A stretch of DNA of 22,515 bases from Streptomyces rubellomurinus. GTDB taxonomy: Bacteria > Actinomycetota > Actinomycetes > Streptomycetales > Streptomycetaceae. Both the position numbers and the translations under genes were made by a program. Shown here piece after piece: positions 15,043 to 22,151 of this stretch; positions within the stretch are counted from its first letter, which is position 1; each line of letters opens with the position of its first letter. The DNA lies in NCBI RefSeq assembly GCF_000961885.1, contig NZ_JZKH01000110.1, positions 1 through 22,515 on the forward strand. Direction: 5' to 3'. The notes below the pieces were generated by a model, which saw nothing but the letters and a program-made list of their open reading frames with translations, had not been told where the DNA came from and did no database searches.

Positions 15043-15918
15043 TCAGCCGAGCCGCGACTCCGCCCGCCGGGCGCGGACGTCGCCGACCTTCTGCCCGACC
15101 TTGCGCCGGATGACCAGCAGCGGCGCCATCGCGGCCAGCGTGATCTGGGCGAACGCACCGACGTGCAGCAGCGCGTCGCCGCCCGGCAGGCCGGTCGCCC
15201 AGGCGGCCAGGCAGCCGATGGAGACGACGATCCAGCAGAGCGTCGCGGTGGCCAGCAGCCCCTGCGGCTTCGGGTACTCGATCCGGCTGACCATCAGGTA
15301 CGCGGCGCCGAAGATGGCGAGCAGACCGAGCTGGAACGGCGGGTCGAGCAGCACGATGGCGATCACCGTCATCGCGCCCATCGGGCAGGGCATGCCCTGG
15401 AACACCCCGGGCCGCATCTTGACGGCCGAGAAGCGGGCCAGCCGCAGCACGACCGCGAGCAGCACGGTCAGCGCGATGAGCGCCGAGAGCTTGCTGCTGG
15501 AGCCGGTCGACGAGACCATGCCCCAGACCGCGACGAAGTAGGCCGGCGCGATGCCGAAGCTGATCAGGTCGGCCAGGTTGTCCAGTTCCGCCCCGAGGGC
15601 CGAGGAGCGCAGCTTGCGCGCCACCAGGCCGTCGAAGAGGTCGCACATCGAGCCGATCAGCAGCAGCGTGACCGCGGTGGCGGCGCTGTGCCGGTCCGGA
15701 GCGGCGTCCGGGTTGGTGATGTGCGGGACGAGGACCCCGGTGGTGATCGAGTAGATCGCCAGGAAGCCGCAGACGGCGTTCCCCAGGGTCAGGAAGTCGG
15801 CGGTGGACAGGTGCTGCGGAGAGCGCGGGGCGCGCAGCTCGCGGTCGCGCGCCCAGCGGCGGCGGCGCAGGGACGTCTCCTCGTCGTCCAGGCCGACGAT
15901 TGTCTCAGGATCAGTCAC
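15043..15918 (-). CDS. pssA: CDP-diacylglycerol-serine O-phosphatidyltransferase
   Basis: This integral membrane enzyme of about 291 aa joins serine to CDP-diacylglycerol to make phosphatidylserine. The CDP-alcohol phosphotransferase motif is clear in CDLFDGLVARK and LGAELDNLAD, with the catalytic acidic residues. Six or so hydrophobic segments follow, after a 35-residue charged cytoplasmic N-terminus. GTG at 15918 is preferred since it overlaps the psd stop as GTGACTGA; a TTG two codons earlier (15924) has GGGGTGA 6 bases upstream and is also possible. The psd product next door decarboxylates its product. The GC-rich terminator lies 19 bases after the stop. Confidence 0.93.
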   Translation of the reverse strand: MTDPETIVGLDDEETSLRRRRWARDRELRAPRSPQHLSTADFLTLGNAVCGFLAIYSITTGVLVPHITNPDAAPDRHSAATAVTLLLIGSMCDLFDGLVARKLRSSALGAELDNLADLISFGIAPAYFVAVWGMVSSTGSSSKLSALIALTVLLAVVLRLARFSAVKMRPGVFQGMPCPMGAMTVIAIVLLDPPFQLGLLAIFGAAYLMVSRIEYPKPQGLLATATLCWIVVSIGCLAAWATGLPGGDALLHVGAFAQITLAAMAPLLVIRRKVGQKVGDVRARRAESRLG

Positions 15919-16603
15919 GGTCAAGGCGCGTCACCCCGGCTGTGGTCTTCTGGCCGACCTCGACGCCGACCTCGACGCCGGCCGGCAGGTAGGTGTCGAC
16001 CCGGGACCCGAACCGGATCAGGCCGATCCGGTCTCCCTGCTCGACCTTGGTACCGGCGGCCACGTACGGCACGATGCGGCGGGCCACGGCCCCCGCGATC
16101 TGGACCATCTCGATGTCGCCGAGTTCGGTGTCGAAGTGCCAGACGACCCGCTCGTTCTGGTCGCTGTCCTTGTTGAACGCGGGCACGAAGCCGCCCGCGA
16201 CGTGCTCGACCGACGTCACCGTGCCCGGAAGGGGCGCGCGGTTGACGTGGACGTTGAGCGGGCTCATGAAGATCGCGACGCGGGTGCGGCCGTCCGGCCA
16301 GGCGTCGATGCTCTGCACCACGCCGTCCGCGGGGGAGATCACTCTGCCCGTGCCGATCTCACGCTCGGGGTCGCGGAAGAACCACAGCATGCCCGCGCTC
16401 AGCGCGCAGGCGGGGACCGCCGCCAGGGCCCACTTGCCGCTGCGCCGGGTGAGGGCGGTGGTCACGGCGGCCGTGGCGAGGGTGGGGACGAACCAGGGGG
16501 TGGCTCCGCGCGCGATGGTCACGCGGGGTCGCCGACCGGCCGTCCGGGCTGCGAGGACGTCGCGGTCCGTGACGGAGGTGTGAGGGGACGGGCTGATGGG
16601 CAT
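15911..16603 (-). CDS. psd: Phosphatidylserine decarboxylase, short form
   Basis: This 230-aa proenzyme makes phosphatidylethanolamine from phosphatidylserine. A hydrophobic region (about 36-75) anchors it, ending in WFFRDPER (74-81), followed by SPADGVV (90-96) and FMSPLNVHVNRAP (112-124), all family signatures. Self-cleavage at G199-S200 in RFGSRVD would give a large beta chain and a short alpha chain with the pyruvoyl group on the former S200. The cleavage motif is GS, as in the short PSD class, not the LGST of the long enterobacterial form. AAAGG lies 7 bases before the ATG. Its stop overlaps the pssA start, so the two enzymes are coupled. Confidence 0.93.
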   Translation of the reverse strand: MPISPSPHTSVTDRDVLAARTAGRRPRVTIARGATPWFVPTLATAAVTTALTRRSGKWALAAVPACALSAGMLWFFRDPEREIGTGRVISPADGVVQSIDAWPDGRTRVAIFMSPLNVHVNRAPLPGTVTSVEHVAGGFVPAFNKDSDQNERVVWHFDTELGDIEMVQIAGAVARRIVPYVAAGTKVEQGDRIGLIRFGSRVDTYLPAGVEVGVEVGQKTTAGVTRLDRD

Positions 16604-16777
16604 CGAAGACCTTTGTCGCGGGGGATCATGGCCGCTGGACGGGGGGCCACCGCGGGATCGGTAATAGAGGGACGGCTTGCTGTCCCGGTGGATGCTATCG
16701 GGAGCACACGGTGGGTGGGCAACCCGCCTGCTCGTTCATGTGTCCGGCGGGAGCGCGTACACGCACCCACCTCTATG

Positions 16778-16806
16778 ACCGTAGCTCGGCCCGCTCCGGT
16801 TCCCAA
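16778..16806 (-). promoter_or_regulatory. Candidate promoter of psd-pssA
   Basis: TTGGGA (16801-16806) and TACGGT (16778-16783), read on the minus strand, are 17 bases apart, a fair housekeeping match. It would give a leader of about 165 bases. Another weaker candidate is TTGCCC with TAGCAT (16692-16722, 19-base gap). Confidence 0.3.
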
Positions 16807-16921
16807 GGGACCGGGCGCGGCTGGTGACTCTTGTCTCAGCGGCGGAGCGGGCTGAACCCGCCGGGGCAGCGGGGGGTCGAGGGGCCGGGGGAAACGGCCG
16901 GGACGCCCGGAAACGGGTGTA

Positions 16922-16975
16922 CGGAAGCGGCCGCAGGGCGCGTTGCTGCAGCTGTACGCCCTGCGGCCGCTTCCG
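16922..16975. repeat. Perfect 19-bp inverted repeat with a nested palindrome in the loop
   Basis: 16922-16940 and 16957-16975 are exact reverse complements (arm CGGAAGCGGCCGCAGGGCG). The 16-base loop contains GCTGCAGC (16945-16952), itself a palindrome. It lies about 115 bases beyond the psd promoter candidate and about 275 bases past the dehydrogenase stop. It may be a second terminator for the ethylmalonyl-CoA operon or a binding or processing site. Confidence 0.75.
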
Positions 16976-17074
16976 GAGGGCCGTGCCGGACCCAGGCGGA
17001 CCAGGCCGGGCCCGTGACGGGGCACGGCGCTCTGCCGGGGCGGGCCCGCACGCCCGTCTCCCGGCTGTTCGCGG

Positions 17075-17103
17075 GGGCCGCGGGCGTTCCCCGCCCGCGG
17101 CCC
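17075..17103 (-). terminator. Terminator-like hairpin at the end of the ethylmalonyl-CoA operon
   Basis: GGGCCGCGGGCG (17075-17086) pairs perfectly with 17092-17103 across a TTCCC loop, 149 bases past the dehydrogenase stop. The GATC-type 11-bp repeat array occupies the space between them, so it would be transcribed as 3' untranslated RNA. Confidence 0.65.
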
Positions 17104-17106
17104 GGT

Positions 17107-17260
17107 GATCGGAAGGCGACCGATCAGCGACCGATCAGCGACCGATCAGCGATCAATCGGCGACCTATCAGCGATCAACCAGCGATCGAACCGCGACCGC
17201 GCGGTGATCGCCCGCTGATCGACCGGTGATCATCCGGTGATCGGAGGCCGATCACTCGGC
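17107..17260. repeat. Array of fourteen contiguous 11-bp GAYC units
   Basis: Units begin at 17107 and every 11 bases through 17250, with no spacers. Every one starts GATC or GACC. Units 2-4 (17118, 17129, 17140) are identical, GACCGATCAGC. Others keep the first four bases and drift after, for example GATCAATCGGC (17151), GATCAACCAGC (17173), GATCGACCGGT (17217) and GATCACTCGGC (17250). The consensus is about GAYCGAYCRGC. GATC also falls on the phase at 17261, inside the dehydrogenase gene, and the stop codon of that gene (17252-17254) lies in unit 14. The array ends 4 bases before the terminator-like hairpin. It is neither CRISPR-like nor a known origin. Confidence 0.9.
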
Positions 17261-18454
17261 GATCTTGTACTCCTCGAGGAGCCGGCGCCCGACGATCATC
17301 TTCTGGATCTCCGCAGTTCCTTCACCGATGAGCAGCATCGGGGCCTCGCGGTAGAGGCGCTCGATCTCGTACTCCTTGGAGAAGCCGAAGCCGCCGTGGA
17401 TGCGGAAGGCGTCCTCGACGACCTCCTTGCAGTACTCGGAGGCCAGGTACTTGGCCATGCCGGCTTCCAGGTCGTTGCGCTGGCCGCTGTCCTTCTTGCG
17501 GGCGGCCATGACCATCATCTGGTGCGCGGCCTCGACCTTGGTGGCCATCTCGGCCAGCTTGAACTGGATGGCCTGGTGCTCGGCGATCTTCTTGCCGAAG
17601 GTGGAACGCTGCTGGGCGTAGGAGATGCCCAGCTCGAAGGCGCGGCGGGCGACGCCGCAGCCGCGGGCGGCGACGTTGACGCGGCCGACCTCGACGCCGT
17701 CCATCATCTGGTAGAAGCCCTTGCCGGGGACGCCGCCGAGGACGCGGTCGGCCGGGATCCGGACGTCCTCCAGCACCAGCTCGGTGGTGTCGACGCCCTT
17801 GTAGCCCATCTTCTCGATCTTCCCGGGCACGGTGAGGCCGGGCACGGTCGGGTTCGGGCCGAAGCCGGCCGTCTTCTCGATCAGGAAGGTGGTCATGTTC
17901 TTGTACGGGGTGCTGCCGCCCTCGTCGGTCTTGCACAGGACCGCGACCAGGGTGGAGGTGCCGCCGTTGGTGAGCCACATCTTCTGGCCGTTGAGGACGT
18001 AGAAGTCGCCGTCCTTGACGCCCTTGGTGGAAATGGCGGAAACGTCCGAGCCGAGACCGGGCTCGGACATCGAGAAGGCGCCGCGGAGCTCGCCGGCGGC
18101 CATCTTCGGCAGGAAGTAGTCCTTCTGCTCCTGGGTGCCGTGGGCGTTGATCATGTGCGCCACGATGAAGTGGGTGTTCACGATCCCGGAGACGGACATC
18201 CAGCCGCGGGCGATCTCCTCGACCACCAGGGCGTAGGTGAGCAGGGACTCGCCGAGGCCGCCGTACTCCTCGGGGATGGTGAGGCCGAACAGCCCGAGCT
18301 GCTTCATGCCCTCGACGATGGCGGTCGGGTACTCGTCCTTGTGCTCCAGCTCGGTCGCGACCGGAATGATCTCCTTGTCGACGAAATCCCGCACGGTGGC
18401 GAGGATGTCCCGCTGGATCTCGGTGAGGCCGTCGGTCTGTGCCAGGCGTCCCAT
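17252..18454 (-). CDS. mcd: Acyl-CoA dehydrogenase, probable (2S)-methylsuccinyl-CoA dehydrogenase
   Basis: This 400-aa flavoenzyme should oxidise methylsuccinyl-CoA to mesaconyl-CoA. It has normal acyl-CoA dehydrogenase segments: AFSMSEPGLGSDVS and QKMWLTNGG for flavin and substrate, RSTFGKKIAEHQAIQ mid-C-domain and IHGGFGFSKEYEIERLYREA near the end. The catalytic base should be E378 in IGEGTAEIQ. The function is taken from its neighbours; alone it could be any short-chain dehydrogenase. The ATG at 18454 has GGAG 8 bases upstream; an extension to 18787 would be Arg-rich and non-homologous. It is 161 bases from mch, with a hairpin between. The proteobacterial Mcd I remember is about 550 aa, so this one is a shorter type. 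Confidence 0.85.
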   Translation of the reverse strand: MGRLAQTDGLTEIQRDILATVRDFVDKEIIPVATELEHKDEYPTAIVEGMKQLGLFGLTIPEEYGGLGESLLTYALVVEEIARGWMSVSGIVNTHFIVAHMINAHGTQEQKDYFLPKMAAGELRGAFSMSEPGLGSDVSAISTKGVKDGDFYVLNGQKMWLTNGGTSTLVAVLCKTDEGGSTPYKNMTTFLIEKTAGFGPNPTVPGLTVPGKIEKMGYKGVDTTELVLEDVRIPADRVLGGVPGKGFYQMMDGVEVGRVNVAARGCGVARRAFELGISYAQQRSTFGKKIAEHQAIQFKLAEMATKVEAAHQMMVMAARKKDSGQRNDLEAGMAKYLASEYCKEVVEDAFRIHGGFGFSKEYEIERLYREAPMLLIGEGTAEIQKMIVGRRLLEEYKIAE

Positions 18455-18497
18455 CGTGCGGCTCCGATTTGTTCTGAGGGTCCGGGGGGGGGATTGC

Positions 18498-18537
18498 CGG
18501 GGGCCCTGCCGGCGTGGCTGCGGCAGCAGGGCCCCCG
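18498..18537 (-). terminator. Intercistronic hairpin between mch and mcd
   Basis: CGGGGGCCCTGC (18498-18509) pairs perfectly with 18526-18537, 12 bp, across a 16-base loop. It lies in the 161-base gap before mcd, so it may partly end transcription or protect upstream mRNA and so lower mcd expression relative to the other genes. Confidence 0.5.
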
Positions 18538-18590
18538 TTCCGGGTGGGGGTCGGCCGATGACGGCGGCCGCCCCGTCCGGGGTCTTTCTT

Positions 18591-18615
18591 TTCGGGAGGA
18601 GCTCTTCGGGAGGAG
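18591..18615. repeat. Direct repeat TTCGGGAGGAG, two copies
   Basis: Copies are at 18591-18601 and 18605-18615, the second touching the mch stop codon. They form part of the untranslated gap between mch and mcd. Confidence 0.6.
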
Positions 18616-19119
18616 TCAGGAGAGCGGGGTGGGGCGCCCGGGCTGCTCGCCGCCGCGCTCCTTGATGTACGTCTCGGTCGGCACCATCACCTTGCGGCGG
18701 AAGATGCAGACGACCGTGCCGTCCTGCTTGTACCCCTTGGTCTCGACGTAGACGATGCCCCGGTCGTCCTTGGACTTGGAGGGCCACTTGTCGAGCACGG
18801 TGGTCTCGCCGTAGATGGTGTCGCCGTGGAAGGTCGGCGCGACGTGCCGCAGCGACTCGATCTCCAGGTTGGCGATCGCCTTGCCGGAGACGTCCGGGAC
18901 GGACATGCCGAGCAGCAGCGAGTAGATGTAGTTGCCCACCACGACGTTCTTGCCGAAGTCCGTCGTCTTCTCCGCATAGTTGGTGTCCATGTGGAGCGGG
19001 TGGTGGTTCATGGTGAGCAGGCAGAAGAGGTGGTCGTCGTACTCGGTGACCGTCTTGCCGGGCCAGTGCTTGTAGACCGCGCCGACCTCGAACTCCTCGT
19101 AGGTGCGTCCGAACTGCAT
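18616..19119 (-). CDS. mch: MaoC-family hydratase, probable mesaconyl-CoA hydratase
   Basis: This 167-aa hot-dog-fold hydratase should add water to mesaconyl-CoA to give beta-methylmalyl-CoA. The MaoC region has EEFEVGAVYKHWPGKTVTEYD at the N-terminus and the active-site segment TMNHHPLHMD (around residues 36-45), in which the usual GDxNPLH reads MNHHPLH. ESLRHVAPTFHGDTIYGET is the standard second strand region. Length fits a one-domain version, while proteobacterial Mch proteins are about twice as long. GGAGG lies 9 bases before the ATG, inside the end of mcl, and the ATG is 2 bases after the mcl stop, so translation is likely coupled. The role rests on operon context. Confidence 0.88.
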   Translation of the reverse strand: MQFGRTYEEFEVGAVYKHWPGKTVTEYDDHLFCLLTMNHHPLHMDTNYAEKTTDFGKNVVVGNYIYSLLLGMSVPDVSGKAIANLEIESLRHVAPTFHGDTIYGETTVLDKWPSKSKDDRGIVYVETKGYKQDGTVVCIFRRKVMVPTETYIKERGGEQPGRPTPLS

Positions 19120-19121
19120 GA

Positions 19122-20084
19122 TCAGGCCTCCGGGGCTTCGAACTTCGAGGTGCGCTGCATGCCGGCGGCCCGGCCCTTGCCGGAGATGACCAGGGCCATC
19201 TTGCGGCTGGCCTCGTCGATCATCTCGTCGCCGAGCATCGCGGAGCCCTTGAAGCCGCCGGCCTCGGAGGTGCACCAGTCGTAGGCGTCGAGGATCAGCT
19301 CGGCGTGGTCGTAGTCCTCCTGCGAGGGCGAGTAGACCTCGTTGGCGATGGCGACCTGGTCCGGGTGCAGCACCCACTTGCCGTCGAAGCCGAGCGCGGC
19401 GGAGCGGCCGGCCACCTCGCGGTAGCCCTCCGCGTTGCGGATCTGCAGGTACGGGCCGTCGATGGCCTGCAGGTCGTTGGCGCGGGCGGCCATCAGGATG
19501 CGCATCAGGATGTAGTGGTAGGCGTCGGCGTGGTAGCCGGGGGGCTGCTCGCCGACCACCAGGGACTTCATGTTGATCGAGGCCATGAAGTCGGCCGGGC
19601 CGAAGATGATGGTCTCCACGCGCGGCGAGGCCTCGGCGATCGCGTCGACGTTGATCAGGCCCTTGGCGTTCTCGATCTGCGCCTCGATGCCGATCTTGCC
19701 GACCTCGAAGCCCATGGTCTTCTCGATCTGGGTGAGCAGGAGGTCGAGCGCCTTGACCTGCTCGGCGGTCTGCACCTTGGGCAGCATGATGCAGTCGAGG
19801 TTCTGGCCGGCGCCCTCGACGACGGTGATCACGTCGCGGTAGGTCCAGTGCGTGGTCCAGTCGTTGACGCGCACGACGCGGGTCTTGTTGCCCCAGTCGC
19901 CGTTGTTGAGGGCGTCGACGATGTTGTGCCGGGCGCTCTCCTTGACCAGCGGGGCGCAGGCGTCCTCCAGGTCGAGGAAGACCTGGTCGGCCGGCAGGCC
20001 CTGGGCCTTCTCCAGGAAGCGCGGGTTGCTGCCCGGTACGGCGAGGCAGGAGCGGCGCGGGCGCAGTCGGTTGACAGCAGTCAT
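19122..20084 (-). CDS. mcl: CitE-like lyase, probable beta-methylmalyl-CoA/L-malyl-CoA lyase
   Basis: This 320-aa enzyme of the HpcH/HpaI/CitE family should cleave beta-methylmalyl-CoA to glyoxylate and propionyl-CoA. It is a TIM-barrel type protein: SCLAVPGSNPRF (12-23) with LDLEDACAP (37-45), RVVRVND (69-75), the helix GIEAQIENAKG (132-142) with the metal-binding glutamate, and FGPADFMAS (161-169) with D165 as second metal ligand. KWVLHPDQV is the usual late segment. Family length is 270-350 aa. ATG at 20084 has AAGGA about 16 bases upstream and lies 26 bases after the ecm stop. It is followed 2 bases later by mch. Confidence 0.9.
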   Translation of the reverse strand: MTAVNRLRPRRSCLAVPGSNPRFLEKAQGLPADQVFLDLEDACAPLVKESARHNIVDALNNGDWGNKTRVVRVNDWTTHWTYRDVITVVEGAGQNLDCIMLPKVQTAEQVKALDLLLTQIEKTMGFEVGKIGIEAQIENAKGLINVDAIAEASPRVETIIFGPADFMASINMKSLVVGEQPPGYHADAYHYILMRILMAARANDLQAIDGPYLQIRNAEGYREVAGRSAALGFDGKWVLHPDQVAIANEVYSPSQEDYDHAELILDAYDWCTSEAGGFKGSAMLGDEMIDEASRKMALVISGKGRAAGMQRTSKFEAPEA

Positions 20085-20110
20085 GGAAATCGAGGGTTCC
20101 TTCCCAGTGG

Positions 20111-22141
20111 TCAGCTGGTTGCCGCGGTCGGTGCGGGCGTCCACGGCTGGAGCTTGTTGGCCAGCCGGATCTCGTCCACGATCCGGCCGATGATGGTGGT
20201 GATGCCGAAGTCCTTCGGGGTGAACACGGCGGCGACGCCGGCGGCCTTGAGGGCCTCGCCGTCCGCTGCCGGGATGATGCCACCCACGATCACCGGAACA
20301 TCCTCCACCCCGGCCCGGCGCAGCCGCTTCAGCACGTCGGGGACGAGCTCGGAGTGCGCGCCGGAGAGGATGGACAGGCCCACGCAGTGCACGTCCTCCG
20401 CGACGGCGGCGGAGACGATCTGCTCCGGGGTGAGCCGGATGCCCTGGTAGACCACCTCGAACCCGGCGTCGCGGGCCCGTACGGCGATCTGCTCGGCACC
20501 GTTCGAGTGCCCGTCCAGGCCGGGCTTGCCGACCAGCAGGCGCAGCTTCCCGGCACCCAGCTCCTCGGCGGTGGCGGCCACCGCGTCGCGGACCTGGGCG
20601 AGTTCGCCGCCGGGCTCGGCGGCCACGGCCACCGGGGCGCCACCGACGCCGGTGGGCGCCCGGTACTCGCCGAAGACCTCGCGCAGGGCGAAGGACCACT
20701 CGCCGGTGGTGACGCCGGCCCGGGCGCAGGCGAGGGTGGCCGGCATCAGGTTGGCGTCGGTGGCGGCGACGGCCTTGAGCTCGGCGAGCGCCTGCTGGGC
20801 GGCGGCCTCGTCGCGGCTGCCGCGCCAGGCCTCCAGGTTGGCGAGCACGGACTGCTCGGAGGCCGGGTCGACCACCATGATCGCGGTGTCGAGGTCGGCC
20901 GTGAGCGGGCTCTCCTCGGTGGTGTCGAAGCAGTTGACGCCGACGATCTTGTCCTCGCCGGCCTCGATCCGGGCCCGGCGGGCAGCGTGCGAGGAGACCA
21001 GGTTGGACTTCAGATAGCCGGACTCGACGGCCGGGATGACGCCGCCCATCTCCAGCACCTTGGCGATCTCCGCCTCGGCACCGGCCAGCAGTTCGGCGGT
21101 CTTGGCCTCGATCACCTCGGAGCCGTTGAAGATGTCGCCGTACTCCAGCAGGTCCGACTCGTACGCCAGCACCTGCTGGATGCGCAGCGACCACTGCTGG
21201 TCCCACGGCCGGGGCAGGCCCAACGCCTCGTTCCAGGCGGGGAGTTGGACGGCGCGGGCGCGGGCGTCCTTGGACAGCGTGACGGCCAGCATCTCCAGCA
21301 CGATCCGCTGGACGTTGTTCTCCGGCTGGGCCTCGGTCAGGCCGAGCGAGTTGACCTGCACGCCGTAGCGGAACCGCCGCTGCTTCGGGTCGGTGACGCC
21401 GTAGCGCTCCCGGGTCACCTTCTCCCAGAGCCGGCCGAAGGCGCGCATCTTGCACATCTCCTCGACGAAGCGCACGCCGGCGTTCACGAAGAAGGAGATC
21501 CGGGCGACCACCTCGCCCATCCGCTCGACCGGCACCTGGCCGGAGTCGCGGACGGCGTCGAGCACCGAGATCGCGGTGCACATCGAGTAGGCGATCTCCT
21601 GGACGGGCGTCGCCCCGGCCTCCTGCAGGTGGTAGCTGCAGATGTTGATCGGGTTCCACTTGGGGATGTTGCCGACCGTGTAGGCGATCATGTCGGTGAT
21701 CAGGCGCACCGAGGGGCCGGGCGGGAAGACGTGCGTCCCGCGCGACAGGTACTCCTTGACGATGTCGTTCTGGGTGGTGCCGGTGAGCCTGGCGATGTCC
21801 GCGCCCTGCTCCTCGGCGACCACCTGGTAGAGCGCCAGCAGCCACATCGCGGTGGCGTTGATCGTCATGGAGGTGTTGGTCTGCTCGAGCGGGATGCCGT
21901 CGAACAGGGTGCGCATGTCGCCGACGTGCCCGACCGGGACGCCGACCCGGCCCACCTCGCCGCGGGCGAGGATGTGGTCGGAGTCGTAGCCGGTCTGGGT
22001 CGGCAGGTCGAAGGCGACGGACAGGCCGGTCTGGCCCTTCGCCAGGTTCCGCCGGTAGAGCGCGTTGGAGTCGCTCGCGGTGGAGTGCCCGGCGTAGGTC
22101 CGCATCAGCCAGGGGCGGTCGCGCTTCTGAGGCTCAGTCAT
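20111..22141 (-). CDS. ecm: Coenzyme B12-dependent ethylmalonyl-CoA mutase
   Basis: This 676-aa enzyme rearranges (2R)-ethylmalonyl-CoA to (2S)-methylsuccinyl-CoA by a radical reaction. The N-terminal TIM-barrel (about 1-480) has SVAFDLPTQTGYDSDH and INICSYHLQEAGATPVQE, both found in methylmalonyl-CoA mutase relatives. The C-terminal cobalamin-binding domain has DGHSNG (543-548), where H545 should coordinate cobalt, SILSG (592-596 region) and VIVGGIIP (617-624 region). Base-off/His-on binding is standard for this family. That it is Ecm rather than methylmalonyl- or isobutyryl-CoA mutase follows from its place between ccr and mcl. The ATG is 10 bases after the ccr stop. Confidence 0.93.
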   Translation of the reverse strand: MTEPQKRDRPWLMRTYAGHSTASDSNALYRRNLAKGQTGLSVAFDLPTQTGYDSDHILARGEVGRVGVPVGHVGDMRTLFDGIPLEQTNTSMTINATAMWLLALYQVVAEEQGADIARLTGTTQNDIVKEYLSRGTHVFPPGPSVRLITDMIAYTVGNIPKWNPINICSYHLQEAGATPVQEIAYSMCTAISVLDAVRDSGQVPVERMGEVVARISFFVNAGVRFVEEMCKMRAFGRLWEKVTRERYGVTDPKQRRFRYGVQVNSLGLTEAQPENNVQRIVLEMLAVTLSKDARARAVQLPAWNEALGLPRPWDQQWSLRIQQVLAYESDLLEYGDIFNGSEVIEAKTAELLAGAEAEIAKVLEMGGVIPAVESGYLKSNLVSSHAARRARIEAGEDKIVGVNCFDTTEESPLTADLDTAIMVVDPASEQSVLANLEAWRGSRDEAAAQQALAELKAVAATDANLMPATLACARAGVTTGEWSFALREVFGEYRAPTGVGGAPVAVAAEPGGELAQVRDAVAATAEELGAGKLRLLVGKPGLDGHSNGAEQIAVRARDAGFEVVYQGIRLTPEQIVSAAVAEDVHCVGLSILSGAHSELVPDVLKRLRRAGVEDVPVIVGGIIPAADGEALKAAGVAAVFTPKDFGITTIIGRIVDEIRLANKLQPWTPAPTAATS

Positions 22142-22151
22142 CTGGTCCGTC

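Noticed and set aside
12915..15158. 747-aa minus-strand ORF over the 504-aa protein gene
   Set aside because: Composition is that of a shadow frame (Arg, Pro and Gly excess) and the opposite strand has better third-position bias and a start with leader.
16831..17229. 132-aa ORF spanning the palindrome and the repeat array
   Set aside because: No coding character; it reads through a perfect inverted repeat and a tandem repeat, and its frame is a by-product of those.
17107..17260. CRISPR array or plasmid iteron origin
   Set aside because: The 11-bp units are contiguous with no unique spacers, no cas or rep gene is present, and iterons are usually near 20 bp with an AT-rich zone.
18455..18787. 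N-terminal extension of the methylsuccinyl-CoA dehydrogenase
   Set aside because: It overlaps mch and gives Arg-rich sequence unlike an acyl-CoA dehydrogenase; GGAG precedes the ATG at 18454.
19122..21845. 907-aa ORF joining mcl and a frame across ecm
   Set aside because: Only the last 320 residues are mcl; the rest is a shadow of ecm in another frame.
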